NCBI GenBank assembly: GCA_949130485.1 | Contig: OX422197.1 | Location: 1,216,603-1,280,602 of the forward strand | From: Agelas oroides | Lineage: Eukaryota; Porifera; Demospongiae; Agelasida; Agelasidae | Direction: 5' to 3' | Length of the DNA stretch: 64,000 bases | Shown here: piece after piece, positions 15,610 through 33,425 of the stretch | How positions within the stretch are numbered: the stretch's first letter is position 1 | Layout: every line of letters starts with the position of its first letter | Notes under the pieces: model-generated | What the model was told of the DNA's origin: nothing | The model's input: only the letters and a program-made list of their open reading frames with translations | The model's database searches: none | Translations under genes and position numbers: made by a program

Positions 15610-18528
15610 TTTATGTGCGTGTAATTTGCAACAGCTGACAGTTGCACACACAGACGTATCTGATTTTTTTTTTAGACTTTGACAATAGTGTGAGGTTTTC
15701 AGTTTATTCATGATTTCTGTTCATATGTGTTTTATGCAGCTAATTTTTAGAGTACTAACTATTCTATTTTTATACAGTATCTGTAAGTACACACCTAATT
15801 AATTAATTAATTAATGTATTATTATCCAATAGCATTCATGTGCTCATGTACGTCCTGTTTCTTTCCAACGCATCTGTTTTTAAGAAAGATAAACGTGAGA
15901 CCATCAATATTTATGTTGCGAGTTTGGGCAAGTCTTCACAGCTGGTAGGTCCATACTGTGTGCACAAAGTGCTTTGTTTTCGTTGTTACAACTTTTATGC
16001 TTGGTAACTGTTGCTAGTGCTGTACTTGTAGTTGTACATTGTCTTACTGCAGCTGATTTTCGTTTGTAAAAAGGGCTGACTTTTGAAGGAAAGTATCGTG
16101 GTGATAACTTGTAAGTCAACATGCACTTGGCTAGCATTGTCTTATTCCGAAATCCCATTCCGCATGGAGGCACAATTACGGAGGAAGTAACAAATTCCTT
16201 CTTGCTTATTTCCGCTTAAACTCTTCTGGATGAATAGTTCGATTGACAATTGAAAGAGCTGTGTTTTGAGAACATCTGGCGATTGACTGTTGAGAGACAA
16301 GCCGCAGAGGAGGAGAAGCCTGCAAAGGTATCATAATGCTAGAGCTAACAACTAACGGCACGTGTGTAAACACGAACGGGTCAGCGTCAAAGGCGGGGGG
16401 AGTATCTTTGCTCCAGAGGACAGTTTAATAGTGACATGCAGCCCATCTCGCAAAACTGCTTAATTACGGGGTTTTTGTGGTCCAAAAAACATCAGTTATG
16501 GGTCTTTGGTTATTGTTCTGATAGTGCTAAATCATGTTACCATGCGAACTGCCACTGCAATCATGTTTTGGCAAGTAAGCATGAGTGTTCTGAGGTTGCC
16601 AGGATTTCTTTTACATCACTAAATTGTGCAGCAGTTGCCAGGATTGTTTAGAGATCGGATCAACTGAATTAAGAACACAATCATTGCATTTACAGTACCG
16701 GATAGCCTGGCTGTTGCCATGGCATAAGTGGGGCTGTTAGCAGCTGGACTGTGGGCTAGGTTTGCAGGGGAACAAGTTTTATTTGTAATCAACAGTGTGT
16801 GAAGTGTACTACAATTGCCATCTGATCATGTTCTTCAGTTGATTCGATTGATCATTTTTGGTTTAATATTAAGCTGCACCTAACTAAACCGGTGACCTGA
16901 TTTTAGTTTCAACATTGATAAAATATACACTCAACAAATTAATATGAGACCAGCCCTTATTTGGGTTAGGGGGGAACACTGGTCTCCTATTGGGATGTGC
17001 TGAACAGATTCTTGTGAGAGCCTGCGAATGTGTTTCTGTTCAGCACATCTCCACATGTATACCATACATAAACCCAGGTTTGGGGGCAGCAATGTGGCTG
17101 AGCAGGTCAGGTGGGTGCTAGATATGCACTTCAGACAGTCATGCAGGTTCTGTGGTCATGGGCTAAATTCCATTTGATGGCACGTGATTTGTGGTGCTTT
17201 TCAGGTTATGGAAAAGCTCCAAGTATCCAAGCAACATATGATATAGTAACTATAATATACTCTGCTCTTGAATTCATTCCATAAGCTCTGGTATATATTC
17301 TTGAAGAACATACTTCGTATGCATGTTATATTATTCAAACCTGGCCACATGCTTTCTTGTTGAGAGCTAATGTCGATGCACTTCGATACTGATACATGTA
17401 GTCAGGGCTGGCAAAAATTAGCCAGATCCTTGGCTAGCTCTAAGTTTTTGTCTAGCCACATGACCATGTGTGAGAGGAGGAGAGGAGAGCCTGACACTGT
17501 GCAAGTCTTGTGGTAACCTGCCACACCAGGCGTGCATCCACTTAAGATGAGACACATTGGTGAGCTTCAAAGGGTCACGTGCTGTAGCACTTACAAACTC
17601 TAGCTTTCATGAGAGCTAGAGTTTGTAAGTGCGTGAGCTCAACAAGAAGGCATGCGGCCAGGCTTGAATAATATAACATGCATGTGGAGAGAAGATAATC
17701 CGGTATGTGTGTGTACATTCAGTTCCTCCAAGAACTTGGAACTCTTGGGAATGATTTTCCATGAAATCTACTCCTTTGGGAGTCAGTCCAGTCTCCCCTC
17801 TGAAAGCCTGTTCCTGGGAACAATGATGATGAGGAAGCGAAACTGATACTTGCTTCCAGGGATTATTCCCAGAGGAACAAGGCTAGGAAGTCAAAGTGCA
17901 GTAGCTTCCTTTTGGTACAAGAGCGTTTTGTTTACTACTGTCATGTGTGTCTGTGGGTCTTGTGACATGTAGAGAGAAGCTTGACAGTGCTGCTCTCCGA
18001 GTGACTCTTGTGGTCAAAGCCTAATTGAGTTCAAATAGTTGGAGCGTTTTCATACATACAGAAGGAAAGGCTTAACAACCCTAGTTTTACATGGGTGCTG
18101 CCTAATAGAGCATGACTCATCACTCAATTTCCTGTTAGCCTCTTTCTAGCAACTCTCTCAAGACTTTAGACAATAGCTCCCATGGACTGTGTTGGAAAGG
18201 TGAATGCCTACCTGGCATTGTACACAACCTTTTAGTATGCAATAGAGAAATTTGTAGTGTCTGAATAGGAAGGCCTGAAGCGTAGTCTCATGTCAACATG
18301 ATGTCATTGACACACAGCAAATAGTTTGGGCATGAAGTGGCAACCAACATTGTCCTGTGAGCAGCTGCCATTGTGGGTTTGACTGCAAGCTGGCAGCACA
18401 GTGTTCAAAGATTGGTACTTTATTGATGATCTGCACAGGTGTCCCTCTCCCACTCTATTTTCAACTCAAGCGCTTGGTCTCAAGTTTAATCATGAGTTCC
18501 TCTTACACGCATGATCTTTGAAGGACAG
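15610..18528. other. Intergenic, no gene seen
   Basis: 3' flank of receptor A, then AT-rich sequence with no supportable ORF. It holds a 19-bp-arm hairpin (17587-17605 and 17614-17632, GCACTTACAAACTCTAGCT). Confidence 0.5.
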
Positions 18529-18760
18529 CTACATGAAAGACGGTGTTTTGGAGGAGCTTCTACCGACCTTTTGGATAAGGCCAGCCACCTGACTCCATTC
18601 TGTGCATGAGGTTCCCATCTCCCAGTAACCCCAGCGCAGCTGATGAGACCTGGTATTGGCTAAAAACGCAATGGGGGGCTTTGAATGACATCTTGGTCTA
18701 TTTTTTTTTAGGGAGATGTGGTTCATCGATTGTTCATGCAGGCACCTATACAGCAATGGG
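18529..18760 (+). repeat. Hammerhead-bearing repeat, decayed copy
   Basis: Shares about 230 bp with 19826-20045: GGAGCTTCTACC, GGCCAGCCAC, then a CTGATGA core at 18640-18646, a stem-II analogue, AAAA instead of GAAA, and AGGGAGATGTGGTTCAT. The cleavage-site segment is deleted, so it should be inactive. Confidence 0.65.
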
Positions 18761-19825
18761 GTTGGTACTTTTTGTGGTGTATTTGGTCTACACTTTATGC
18801 ACAGTTTTGTGAACTGCTGTTGGTAGGCCCCACGTTATGTCCACAGTGTTGGCTGTGTCTGGTCGCTACCACATGTTTGGCTGTGACAACACTCTTGGCA
18901 TAGCTGGTGCCAGAGACAGTATGACTGGTCAGCCATGACCAGACAAATTTTTAGCTGACTTGGTATCTGCATTCGTCTTATGTGCGTTCTTGTTCTGTTC
19001 AACTCTTGAGTAGTCATCATCATGATCAATTGTGGTTGTAAAAAAAGAGCGCACAGGAACCTTCCGGTTACATTACGTTGTATGTAGCTACCTGTTTGAA
19101 GTTGAAGCTTGACAAGAATGTTCCTGACTGCTAAAAAGTAGGCCCAAGTATTTTGCCATGTACTTTGCACGCAACCATTCTCAACTTGCTTCAGGCAGCC
19201 TTGCTTGACTGCATATGTCTATACTCATGGTTGTAACCACACATTCAGCTGTGACCACACGTATGGTTGTGACCATACATGTGGTCACAGTATAGCTATG
19301 ACCACACGTATGGCTGTGACCATGAGTCATACTAACCTGGGATGAATGGGAGGTCTTAAAATGCTTCTGGTAACTCTTGCACTGATCAACAGTTGGATTG
19401 TGGACGTACCACCTATGAAACCCTTTGTCCATGAGAGAGAAAGAGAGACTATAAGCACTTCACTAGGATGATTTGTTCACTTGTCTGTGTTTGAGGTAGC
19501 CTTGAGTTTTAGCACAGACTGGCGAATGAGTGTGTATTCAACTGGACTAAGCTCCATACCAGAGGAGGTTGGAAGCTAACAGTTAGTAGGTCAGTGAATA
19601 GGGTCGGGGATGACATCATCATATACACGCTACCACTGTGGTGCTAGTGAAAGGTGAAATCATTGTTTTTTGAATGAAACTTGCTTGTTCAATGCTGCCA
19701 GTGAGCTGGACAACTTTGTAGCTCTTCCTTATTCATGGTGCACTTGAGAGGTTCCTTGGAAATGCCTGTGGAAAATTTTGGGTGTCAAGAACTATCATAC
19801 AATTGCTCCTATCGATTTTCAAAGG

Positions 19826-20045
19826 ATAGCTGCACAAAGAGAGTTACGTTTGAGGGAGCTTCTACCTGTCGTATGGATAGGGCCAGCCACATGATTGGAT
19901 ATTGTGCATGGAATAGTAGTCCCCATCTCCTGGTCACCCTCGCACAACTGATGAAGTCTGGTATTAGCCAAAATGCATCCAGCGCAGTGGGTGACTTTGC
20001 ATAACATCTAGGCCTGCCTTTTCTCAGGGAGATGTGGTTCATTGA
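19826..20045 (+). repeat. Hammerhead-bearing repeat, near-complete copy
   Basis: Same family as 18529. CTGATGA at 19948-19954, stem II AGTCTGGTATTAGCC-like, AAAA instead of GAAA, then TGCATC/CAGCGCAGTGGG. The G-to-A change in the core and a weak stem I suggest loss of activity. Confidence 0.65.
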
Positions 20046-20195
20046 GTGTTTGTAGTCTAGACTGCATCACTGAGCATGATATTGAGAAACTGAAATCTTA
20101 CGTATTGTCAGTATGTGGTGCATCTGTATTAAATTACAGTCTTGAATAACATACTGAATACATACACCATATTTATACATAATGTTATATTATAG

Positions 20196-20304
20196 TAGTC
20201 TCGGTCCCAGACACTTTCAGTATTCGCTTTCAGTATTGCGCACGGGGAAGGCACGTCATACTGGAAGCGATATACATGCCGGATGAGGTCTGGGTACGAG
20301 ACTA
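20196..20304. mobile_element. Foldback element with perfect 9-bp TSD
   Basis: TAGTCTCGGTCCCAGAC and GTCTGGGTACGAGACTA ends, flanked by exact ATATTATAG at 20187-20195 and 20305-20313. Confidence 0.9.
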
Positions 20305-20435
20305 ATATTATAGCTAAAATCTGCTGTTCAACTCGCTAGTGTGGGGCTCGCTCAGGCTCTCCCCAACAACTGCAAATATGTCAAAGACCAAGTACACATT
20401 GGCCCGCCGCCTTCAACCACAAATATGGCAATCTT

Positions 20436-20521
20436 GCAGTCTATAGAACCAAAGTGTTGATCTCTCAGTCCAAGAATGCAGTCTATAGAACCAAAGTGTT
20501 GATCTCTCTCAGTCCAAGAAT
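20436..20521. repeat. 41-bp tandem duplication
   Basis: GCAGTCTATAGAACCAAAGT occurs at 20436 and 20477; the second copy has an extra TC. Confidence 0.85.
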
Positions 20522-20837
20522 GAAAAGAAGCTGCCAGTAACAACTTGAGACACTGACTCTGTAAACATTGACAGGTGATATGCCAACACACGTTAGGACT
20601 TCCTCTGTTTGTCAGAAATTATACCCCAAACAAGGAACGTCAGTTGTAACAGGTTTTGTCGTGGGATCCTGATATGGTCGTTGACTATTTTCTTGAAGAC
20701 AGGTGGATCAATATCAAATATCACGTGTGAGCTTACTGGTTCTTTGTAGTCTAACCACGTTGTTACTCCGTGTGGTGAAGCAATTGGTTACATTTGGCTG
20801 TCGGTCAGTCATGATTGGTTAAAGCCTTTCTATTGCA

Positions 20838-20960
20838 TGCCCAGTGCAGCTGGTGAGGTCTGGTATTGACTGAAATGCATCCTGCACAATGGGTGACTTT
20901 GCCTAACATCTATATAGTCCTCCGTTTTATTCAGGGAGATGTGGAGATGTGGTTCATTGG
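20838..20960 (+). repeat. Hammerhead-bearing repeat, partial copy
   Basis: CCCAGTGCAG, CTGGTGA (one change from CTGATGA), stem II, GAAA, TGCATC/CTGCACAATGGG, then GGTGACTTTGCCTAAC and GGGAGATGTGGTTCATTG. Stem I pairing is intact, the core has one substitution. Confidence 0.65.
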
Positions 20961-21592
20961 TTTTTCTTGCATTTCCAACAATTCAAGCAGTTTAGTCTTG
21001 TTTGCTAATCAGTAGTCATCAAAACTGCGGGTAAAAATCACTCAATGGGTAAATTAGACGATTAGACATTTAGAAACTCATACACACAGCGGTTACGATA
21101 CAAGTTAGTGATGTACCTGACAGCTGTTGTATGGTGTGTATTGAATTTCTTAGCTTTGAGAATCTCTAGGTTGTCCCCATTCCCAGACTGCTAATCTCCC
21201 CTGGTTATAAGACTGTGAGTGAAACTGGCAGGGCGCATAAGAACGGGCAGCTTGAGTAAGAGCGTGTAACTCCGTAAAATTTGAAACCGGTCGGAATTCA
21301 CTGCCAATACTAAAAATAGTAACACATATTGCACATGCTGCGTAGACATAAGCCATTCTTGCTAAGCACACGACCTGGTGTTCTAGTTTTAGTACAAGCT
21401 TCTATTGGAATTACACACTCTTACTCAAGCCGCCCGTTCTTATTTGCTCTTGAACTGGTCATGCCCATTTCAAGTATACATGTAGTACCGTTGGTGTAGT
21501 TTCAAGAAGAAAGTACGTGGGATAAGTGCTCTACCGAACACCTCTAGTTTTCTAACTGATTTGAGTTGTTAAGAGTCGGACTACGATTGACA

Positions 21593-21817
21593 CAACCTCA
21601 TTCCCAGACTCTCAGCACTTACTGAGGGTCTCCTGAGGACCTGGGAATGGGACTGTGATTGACACAATCTCATTCCCAGACTCTCAGCACTTACTGAGGG
21701 TCTCCTGAGGACCTGGGAATGGGACTGTGATTGACACAATCTCATTCCCAGACTCTCAGCACTTACTGAGGGTCTCCTGAGGACCTGGGAATGGGACTGT
21801 GATTGACACAATCTCAT
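21593..21817. repeat. 72-bp tandem repeat, three copies
   Basis: Each unit contains CATTCCCAGACTCTCAG and its approximate inverse GACCTGGGAATG, i.e. a foldback element copied in tandem. The period is divisible by three, so the minus strand stays open, but it is not a gene. Confidence 0.9.
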
Positions 21818-22551
21818 TGATTGATAGCACTATCTTTGTCGGCCTTCAGAGCTAAACAGTAACAGAACAGGCTGGTAGCAGTGATAAGGCTGTGGTTGAC
21901 CAGTTGAAACAGTGTATGCATAACTTCAATCTGCTCTTGTTGCCAACACAAGATATAAGTATGGCCACTCTTTCTTCTCTAAAAGCCAGACTCTCTGAAC
22001 TCCTTTGTTAGATACAACTAAAACCCTTTTGATCTGGTATTACTGTAAACCTGACCAGCATTCCGGTGGGCCATGCTTGTTTCTCCCCCGTCAGGTCAGG
22101 AATGTGCTGTTTGCTTTGATTCACTCCCTAAATCATCACTCTCACTTTCGGATACGGGTGGACTTGTCATGAATATCATTAACCTCAAGTGGACTAGCAG
22201 TGTACTTGAATGTTGGTGTAAAAACCGAGACCCTCCCCAGTTTGTACTCAAACTAATAATTTATATAGAACAGCAAGTGGGCAGATTAGCAGGTATGTGT
22301 CGGAAATACGTTCACCGACATTCACTCTTGGAGCATAAAAATGAGACCACTCTGTTGCTACCTTGGTAACCAGAACCGGGCACAGCCTAAGACAGTGTTC
22401 TGTACATTGTGTACTTGTAAGTATTCAGTGTGGTCTGCTGTATGTCTGGTTTCCCCCTTACACCAGGGATTCACCCAGGTACAATATGTATGAACAATCA
22501 ATAAACCATGTCTCCCTGAGAAAAGACAGTTAGAGATGTTATGCAAAGTCA

Positions 22552-22605
22552 CCCATTGTGCAGGATGTGTTTCGGCCAATACCAGGCCTCATCAGCTACA
22601 CTGGG
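22552..22605 (-). ncRNA. Hammerhead ribozyme, minimal type I, complete core
   Basis: On the minus strand: stem I CCCAGTGTAG, core CTGATGA (22595-22589), stem II GGCC-TGGTATT-GGCC, GAAA (22573-22570), a very short stem III CACATC, cleavage after the C at 22564, then CTGCACAATGGG, which pairs back with the first ten bases around an AA bulge. All invariant core positions are present. Minimal hammerheads of this type are known from Penelope-like elements and retrozymes; activity here is untested. It sits in a repeat (about 22485-22610) related to 18529-20960. Confidence 0.65.
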
Positions 22606-23645
22606 ATGACTGGGATGCATATGTAACATTATCTAGATGGTATGGGAAGGAACATGGTCATGGTAAACCTGATATCTTTGGTAGATCAGTGTTACTTCCT
22701 TCTCACTATAATCTTCATCTTCTTGTTTACGTACCAAGTTCCCGGTAATGTGTGGGGGGAGGCCATTGCTGTTGTAGCAGTATGTTTAGGTTCACAAACA
22801 GTGAATTTTGTACGTACGTATTGAGAACTGCTGTGAGTAAACATAGTGAGGTTGTAGCTTATTTCACAGTGTGTTTCCATCATCCAATTTTCGATTGTAT
22901 GCAAAAACAGAGGGTTAGTGATCAAAACTGGACGATATGAAGGCCTGGCTATGAGCTTTCTCTGCCAAGTTCCCCGTAGTGTGTGGGCCCCTCCAACTCT
23001 CATCCAAACTTCTACACCCTGTAGTCATTGCAAAAGTCCCTCCCAGGTTCCGATCCATTCACAAACTTACTTTATTGAGAAGTGCTGTGTGTGGAAGCAC
23101 ACTAAACTACCACCAGTGTAGTCTAAATAGTCTTGATTTTAACTACACATTCAGTGTTTGCGTGTATATGACAGCTGTCTCCCAGTAGCTCAATACATAT
23201 GGTATGTTGCCTGCACACCTCTCAAGGTCAGCTATCTCAGTTGAGTGAGACCTCGTTGAAAAGTGTGTGAGATTTGCTCCAAATGAGTAAGACTCTGTCA
23301 AAAGCATACTTGTATTCAATCGGTGCTTACAGTCACTGTCGAGTTTGTCTGCAGAATTCATTGTTGTGGCTAAGGCATGTTTGTCAAGATGACAAACATA
23401 CCTTAGCCTGTATGGTTTCCAGGGGGACTGGGGACGCTTTCAACAAGGGGCATGTCTGGTTTTGTTGGCCTGTAAAAATGAACTTGCAAGATGTAGATGG
23501 ACCTGAAAGGTCTGTCAAAGCTGTGTGAGATTTGCACGTCTGTGCATGTGAGTGTGAGATTACAAAATGTGTGTGTGTGTCTCATTGCACAATGCGTGAA
23601 GGGACTGTGCCTAGGTCTGGTACCTTTGCTTTTGTTGCTGTTCTC

Positions 23646-23746
23646 TAGCCTCGTTCCCAGGCCACTCCCAGATTTTATCTCGCAGCTGTGGAGTTTTTCT
23701 CCATGGCGGTGAGATAAAATCTGGGAGTGACCTGGGAACGAGGCTA
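23646..23746. mobile_element. Foldback element with 9-bp TSD
   Basis: Near-perfect hairpin with TAGCCTCGTTCCCAGGC ends. Flanks GCTGTTCTC (23637-23645) and GCTGTTCCC (23747-23755) differ at one base. Confidence 0.9.
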
Positions 23747-23920
23747 GCTGTTCCCAGGTGTACCCATACACAATTTCTACCACCTTTCTATACCAAAAGC
23801 TTGATCATATATGGTCATTACAATGCATAGGCGTAGGAACCAGGGGGGCACCAGGGGCATGTGCCCCCCCCCCCCCCCCCCCCAATCATAAAGTCCTACA
23901 CCTCTGCAATGTTAATAGTA

Positions 23921-23951
23921 TAGCCTCGTTCCTATCCCGGGAATGAGGCTA
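23921..23951. mobile_element. 31-bp minimal foldback element with perfect TSD
   Basis: TAGCCTCGTTCC, a short spacer and GGGAATGAGGCTA, flanked by exact TTAATAGTA at 23912-23920 and 23952-23960. It consists of little more than its ends. A run of about 20 C lies just upstream (23864-23883). Confidence 0.85.
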
Positions 23952-23958
23952 TTAATAG

Positions 23959-24011
23959 TAGCCTCGTACCCAGACTCTTGGTGGCCCACCGAGAGTCTGG
24001 GTACGAGGCTA
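23959..24011. mobile_element. Foldback element adjoining the previous one
   Basis: TAGCCTCGTACCCAGACTC and its inverse. It starts inside the right TSD of 23921-23951, and TTAATAG follows again after it, so two insertions hit the same spot. Confidence 0.85.
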
Positions 24012-24650
24012 GTTAATAGTATACTTATTTTGGTCCCGATGTAAACTGCCTATGTCTATTACACCACACCTATTATTTTGGGACAACCAATGAGATTGCT
24101 CACATGGTTGTCTACTGAGAAAAAGTTGTAATAGTCATTTGATTGGTCAATGTGCACAGTAGTACACTGATGTTGTTTACTTGTAAGTTATAGCATAGTT
24201 TATAGCTACACTCATATTGTTTCCTGTAAATATTATAATACGGTACAAATATAGCTTATACCATATACAAATATAGTTTACTGTTAGTAGCTATGTAATA
24301 ACACAATTTACCGTGGAATTTGGGATTTATAGCACTTGTACTGCCCTAAATAGCATTTGGCTTCGCCTCATGCTATTTAGGGCATTACTTGTGCTATAAA
24401 TCCCAAATACCACAGTTAACTGTGCTATTGCCTATACTAATGGAGTGCATTAATTAGAACTAACATTATCAGTGTGATCTCCAAAGATAGGAGATCAAAG
24501 TGGACGAAAACTCTATATATGGTAATGTTTACTAGGAAGCTAACAAACCTTTATTGTAGAAATTGTTAGAAATTAGGTTGCTGGGAACCATGGCGGCGGC
24601 TGGGAACCATGGGCTGGAATCAATCAAGTTATGGTTGACGCAACATGAGT
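24012..24650. other. AT-rich intergenic with MITE hairpin
   Basis: 24313-24413 is an inverted repeat (GTGGAATTTGGGATTTATAG at the left, inverse at the right) with a GGCTTCGCCT centre. A second member is at 27832-27930. Nothing else seen. Confidence 0.6.
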
Positions 24651-24654
24651 CCTG

Positions 24655-25126
24655 TCAGGTCCACCTGTAGGAGCAGGTCTAGCAGGTCGAGCAGGTCTAG
24701 CAGGTGTAGTAGGTCTAGCAGGTCTAGTAGGTCTAGCAGGTCTAGCAGGTTTAGCAGGTTTAGCAGGTCTAGCAGGTCTAGCAGGTCTAGTAGGTCTAGC
24801 AGGTTTAGCAGGTTTAGCAGGTCTAGCAGGTCTAGCAGGTCTAGCAGGTTTAGCAGGTCTAGCAGGTCTAGCAGGTTTAGCAGGTCTAGCAGGTCTAGCA
24901 GGTCTAGTAGGTCTAGCAGGTCTAGCAGGTTTAGCAGGTTTAGCAGGTCTAGCAGGTCTAGCAGGTTTAGCAGGTTTAGCAGGTCTAGCAGGTCTAGCAG
25001 GTCTAGCAGGTTTAGCAGGTTTAGCAGGTCTAGCAGGTCTAGCAGGTTTAGCAGGTCTAGCAGGTCTAGCAGGTCTAGCAGATCTAGCAGGTTTTGCTCT
25101 AGCAGGTCTAGCAGGTCGAGCAGCAG
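24655..25126. repeat. 9-bp minisatellite, about 50 copies
   Basis: Units of GGTCTAGCA with variants GGTTTAGCA and GGTCTAGTA in higher-order patterns. Both strands stay open over more than 160 codons (Ser-Arg-rich on plus, Ala-Arg-Pro/Lys on minus) purely because the period is a multiple of three. Confidence 0.95.
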
Positions 25127-25340
25127 TGTTCTCGCTAGGTTTTTTTAAATAGGGGGGTGCATTAGTATAAATGCATGCGCGCGACGGTGTCACGCCCACT
25201 AATTAGCACACGTGACCAAAGCATTACATCATTATAATTATAGTTGTGCACGTGGTTACTTTTGTACCAGCGTGATAAAAAGAATAGAGTTAGCTAGTGT
25301 GTGTTGTAAAATAGCTTAATCATGCTTAGTTGTAGTAAAA

Positions 25341-25584
25341 ATGCCACCAAAGAAGAAGATAAAACTTGTTAAGGGACAACAGCGGCTTCGAATCTCTACA
25401 TCAAACCTGGAGCTTCTTGGCAACTCAGATCATTCAGATGGGCATGAGTCTCATGACACAGAGTATCCCGAATCGTCATTAAGTCTGAGTACGAGTGCAA
25501 CAACAAACTCCTCGGCAGGAAGTTCGTCAGAGTCCTCCAGCCATAGGCGTGGCACCACAACTTCTTGGAGATCGTTTGGCGAGA
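25341..25584 (+). CDS. Possible first exon of a nuclear protein
   Basis: 81 codons from ATG to a donor (GCGAGA/GTAAGT, phase 1). Starts MPPKKKIKLVKGQQ, a strong basic nuclear-localisation type N-terminus, followed by a Ser/Thr/Asp-rich low-complexity stretch. No partner exon was found downstream. It could be the first exon of a transposase-type gene, since the following 200 bases (CCCCCC and GGGGGC motifs) look like transposon end sequence. Family not recognised. Confidence 0.35.
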
Positions 25585-26447
25585 GTAAGTGGCGCCGAAT
25601 TCATCCGTGTTTCTAAAAAAAGAATGTTATAAAAGGGGTACAATGGATGTATAAGGGGGTACAGCACCCCCCATAAATAGCTTAGAGAGAACACTGTCGA
25701 GCAGGAATGTAGACAATAACTGCTGCAACTTGTTGGACTTTAGTGGCAGTTTTGTCCCAGATTAGCCTAGCTAGCTCAGAGGTAAAAGATCTAGTTAGCA
25801 AAAGATTTCCTGGGGGCACTGCCCTCAGACCCCTTACGCACACATGTGCACCTTCACACACTAGCAGACACCACCGAACCATTCAATGACTGCTCCCTAC
25901 AGACCTGGGTGTAGTTGTGGTATCTCCAGACACAGGTTGAATTTTGGGAGAGATCGATTGATGGTTTAACTGACAATTGGGCAACACATTGGAATGTTAC
26001 TAATGTAGTATCTCTGCCTCATTGCCCTGATATTTAACAGTGTTGAGTTTTATCCCAGTATGTTGGGCAATCTCACAAATTGGTATCGAGCTGCAGTTGT
26101 AGGAAACTGCTACATGCCAGACTGAGGTGTAACTATTCCACTGTATATTTTGAGTGCATTACTGATTTCAACACACTATGGCTCTGAGCTTCTGCTAAGG
26201 CCAGGGCTTATACACGCATAGATGCATCAGATGTTCATGTGTTTATGAAGTGCATATGAGCCCCACAGAAGCTAAGCGCTACAGTGCATCAAACTTGATG
26301 ATGTGCTCGAAATACGCATCAGAACAATATTCAATTTTTATTTGGGACTGCCACGCACATGTATCCCAATGTCATTTTGTTTTTTATCTCTGTCAGTATT
26401 TCTTTCCCGGAGAAGTTTTACTTCATCTGTATGCTTTATTCCTGCAG

Positions 26448-32821
<6,374 letters not shown>

Positions 32822-33425
32822 CTGTTGTGTAGAGCTACCGAGAGATTTTACTATATTCAGGACTTCATTATCATTTTATTTTTATACTTACCACTGTATA
32901 TTTCCACAGTATTAAGTACATACATACTTAAATTAAATGTAATTATTATATGTGCTGGTAGTATTACAACAGTACTGATTTTGAAGTATGCGCGAAATTT
33001 GTTTGTCGTTAACTGTTTTGCTTTATGATGTCATAGTTCATTACGCAGTATGCCAAATTACTCGAACTCGGTGCGTCAGGCAAAAATACTGCATGTAGTC
33101 GCTAGCACAATCCGACTGTATATCTGTGAGTGTAATATATAGCTGTAGAGTGGTCTTCAAGCAAGTCCTATGTACCGGTAAGTTGACTGTAATCTGGTTG
33201 CATGTAGTAGTGTGCATGTTTGTAGCAACTATGCATGTAGACTATAGCTAGGATGTGTATGCGTAGTTACATTATAATAACTAGCTTCAATATCATGTCA
33301 ATCCAACTAAAACTCACGATGTTATGGAAATCGATTGCTCTAATATTCTGTGAATGCATGACTGTTATTAAATTGCGAATCATTGACTTTTCCAGATATT
33401 GTTGTATGGTGATATGTAGGTACAG
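32822..33425. other. Gap between kinase exons B and B2
   Basis: No signal-peptide, discoidin-like or Ig exon is visible in these 604 bases. Only AT-rich sequence and short ORFs, so the next kinase exon has no obvious ectodomain of its own. Confidence 0.6.

Noticed and set aside
23403..23783. 126-codon minus-strand ORF
   Set aside because: Overlaps a foldback element and repetitive sequence; no recognisable protein.
24624..25199. 191-codon (minus) and 167-codon (plus) repeat ORFs
   Set aside because: Both are open only because the 9-bp repeat has no stop in several frames; no start context or splice support.
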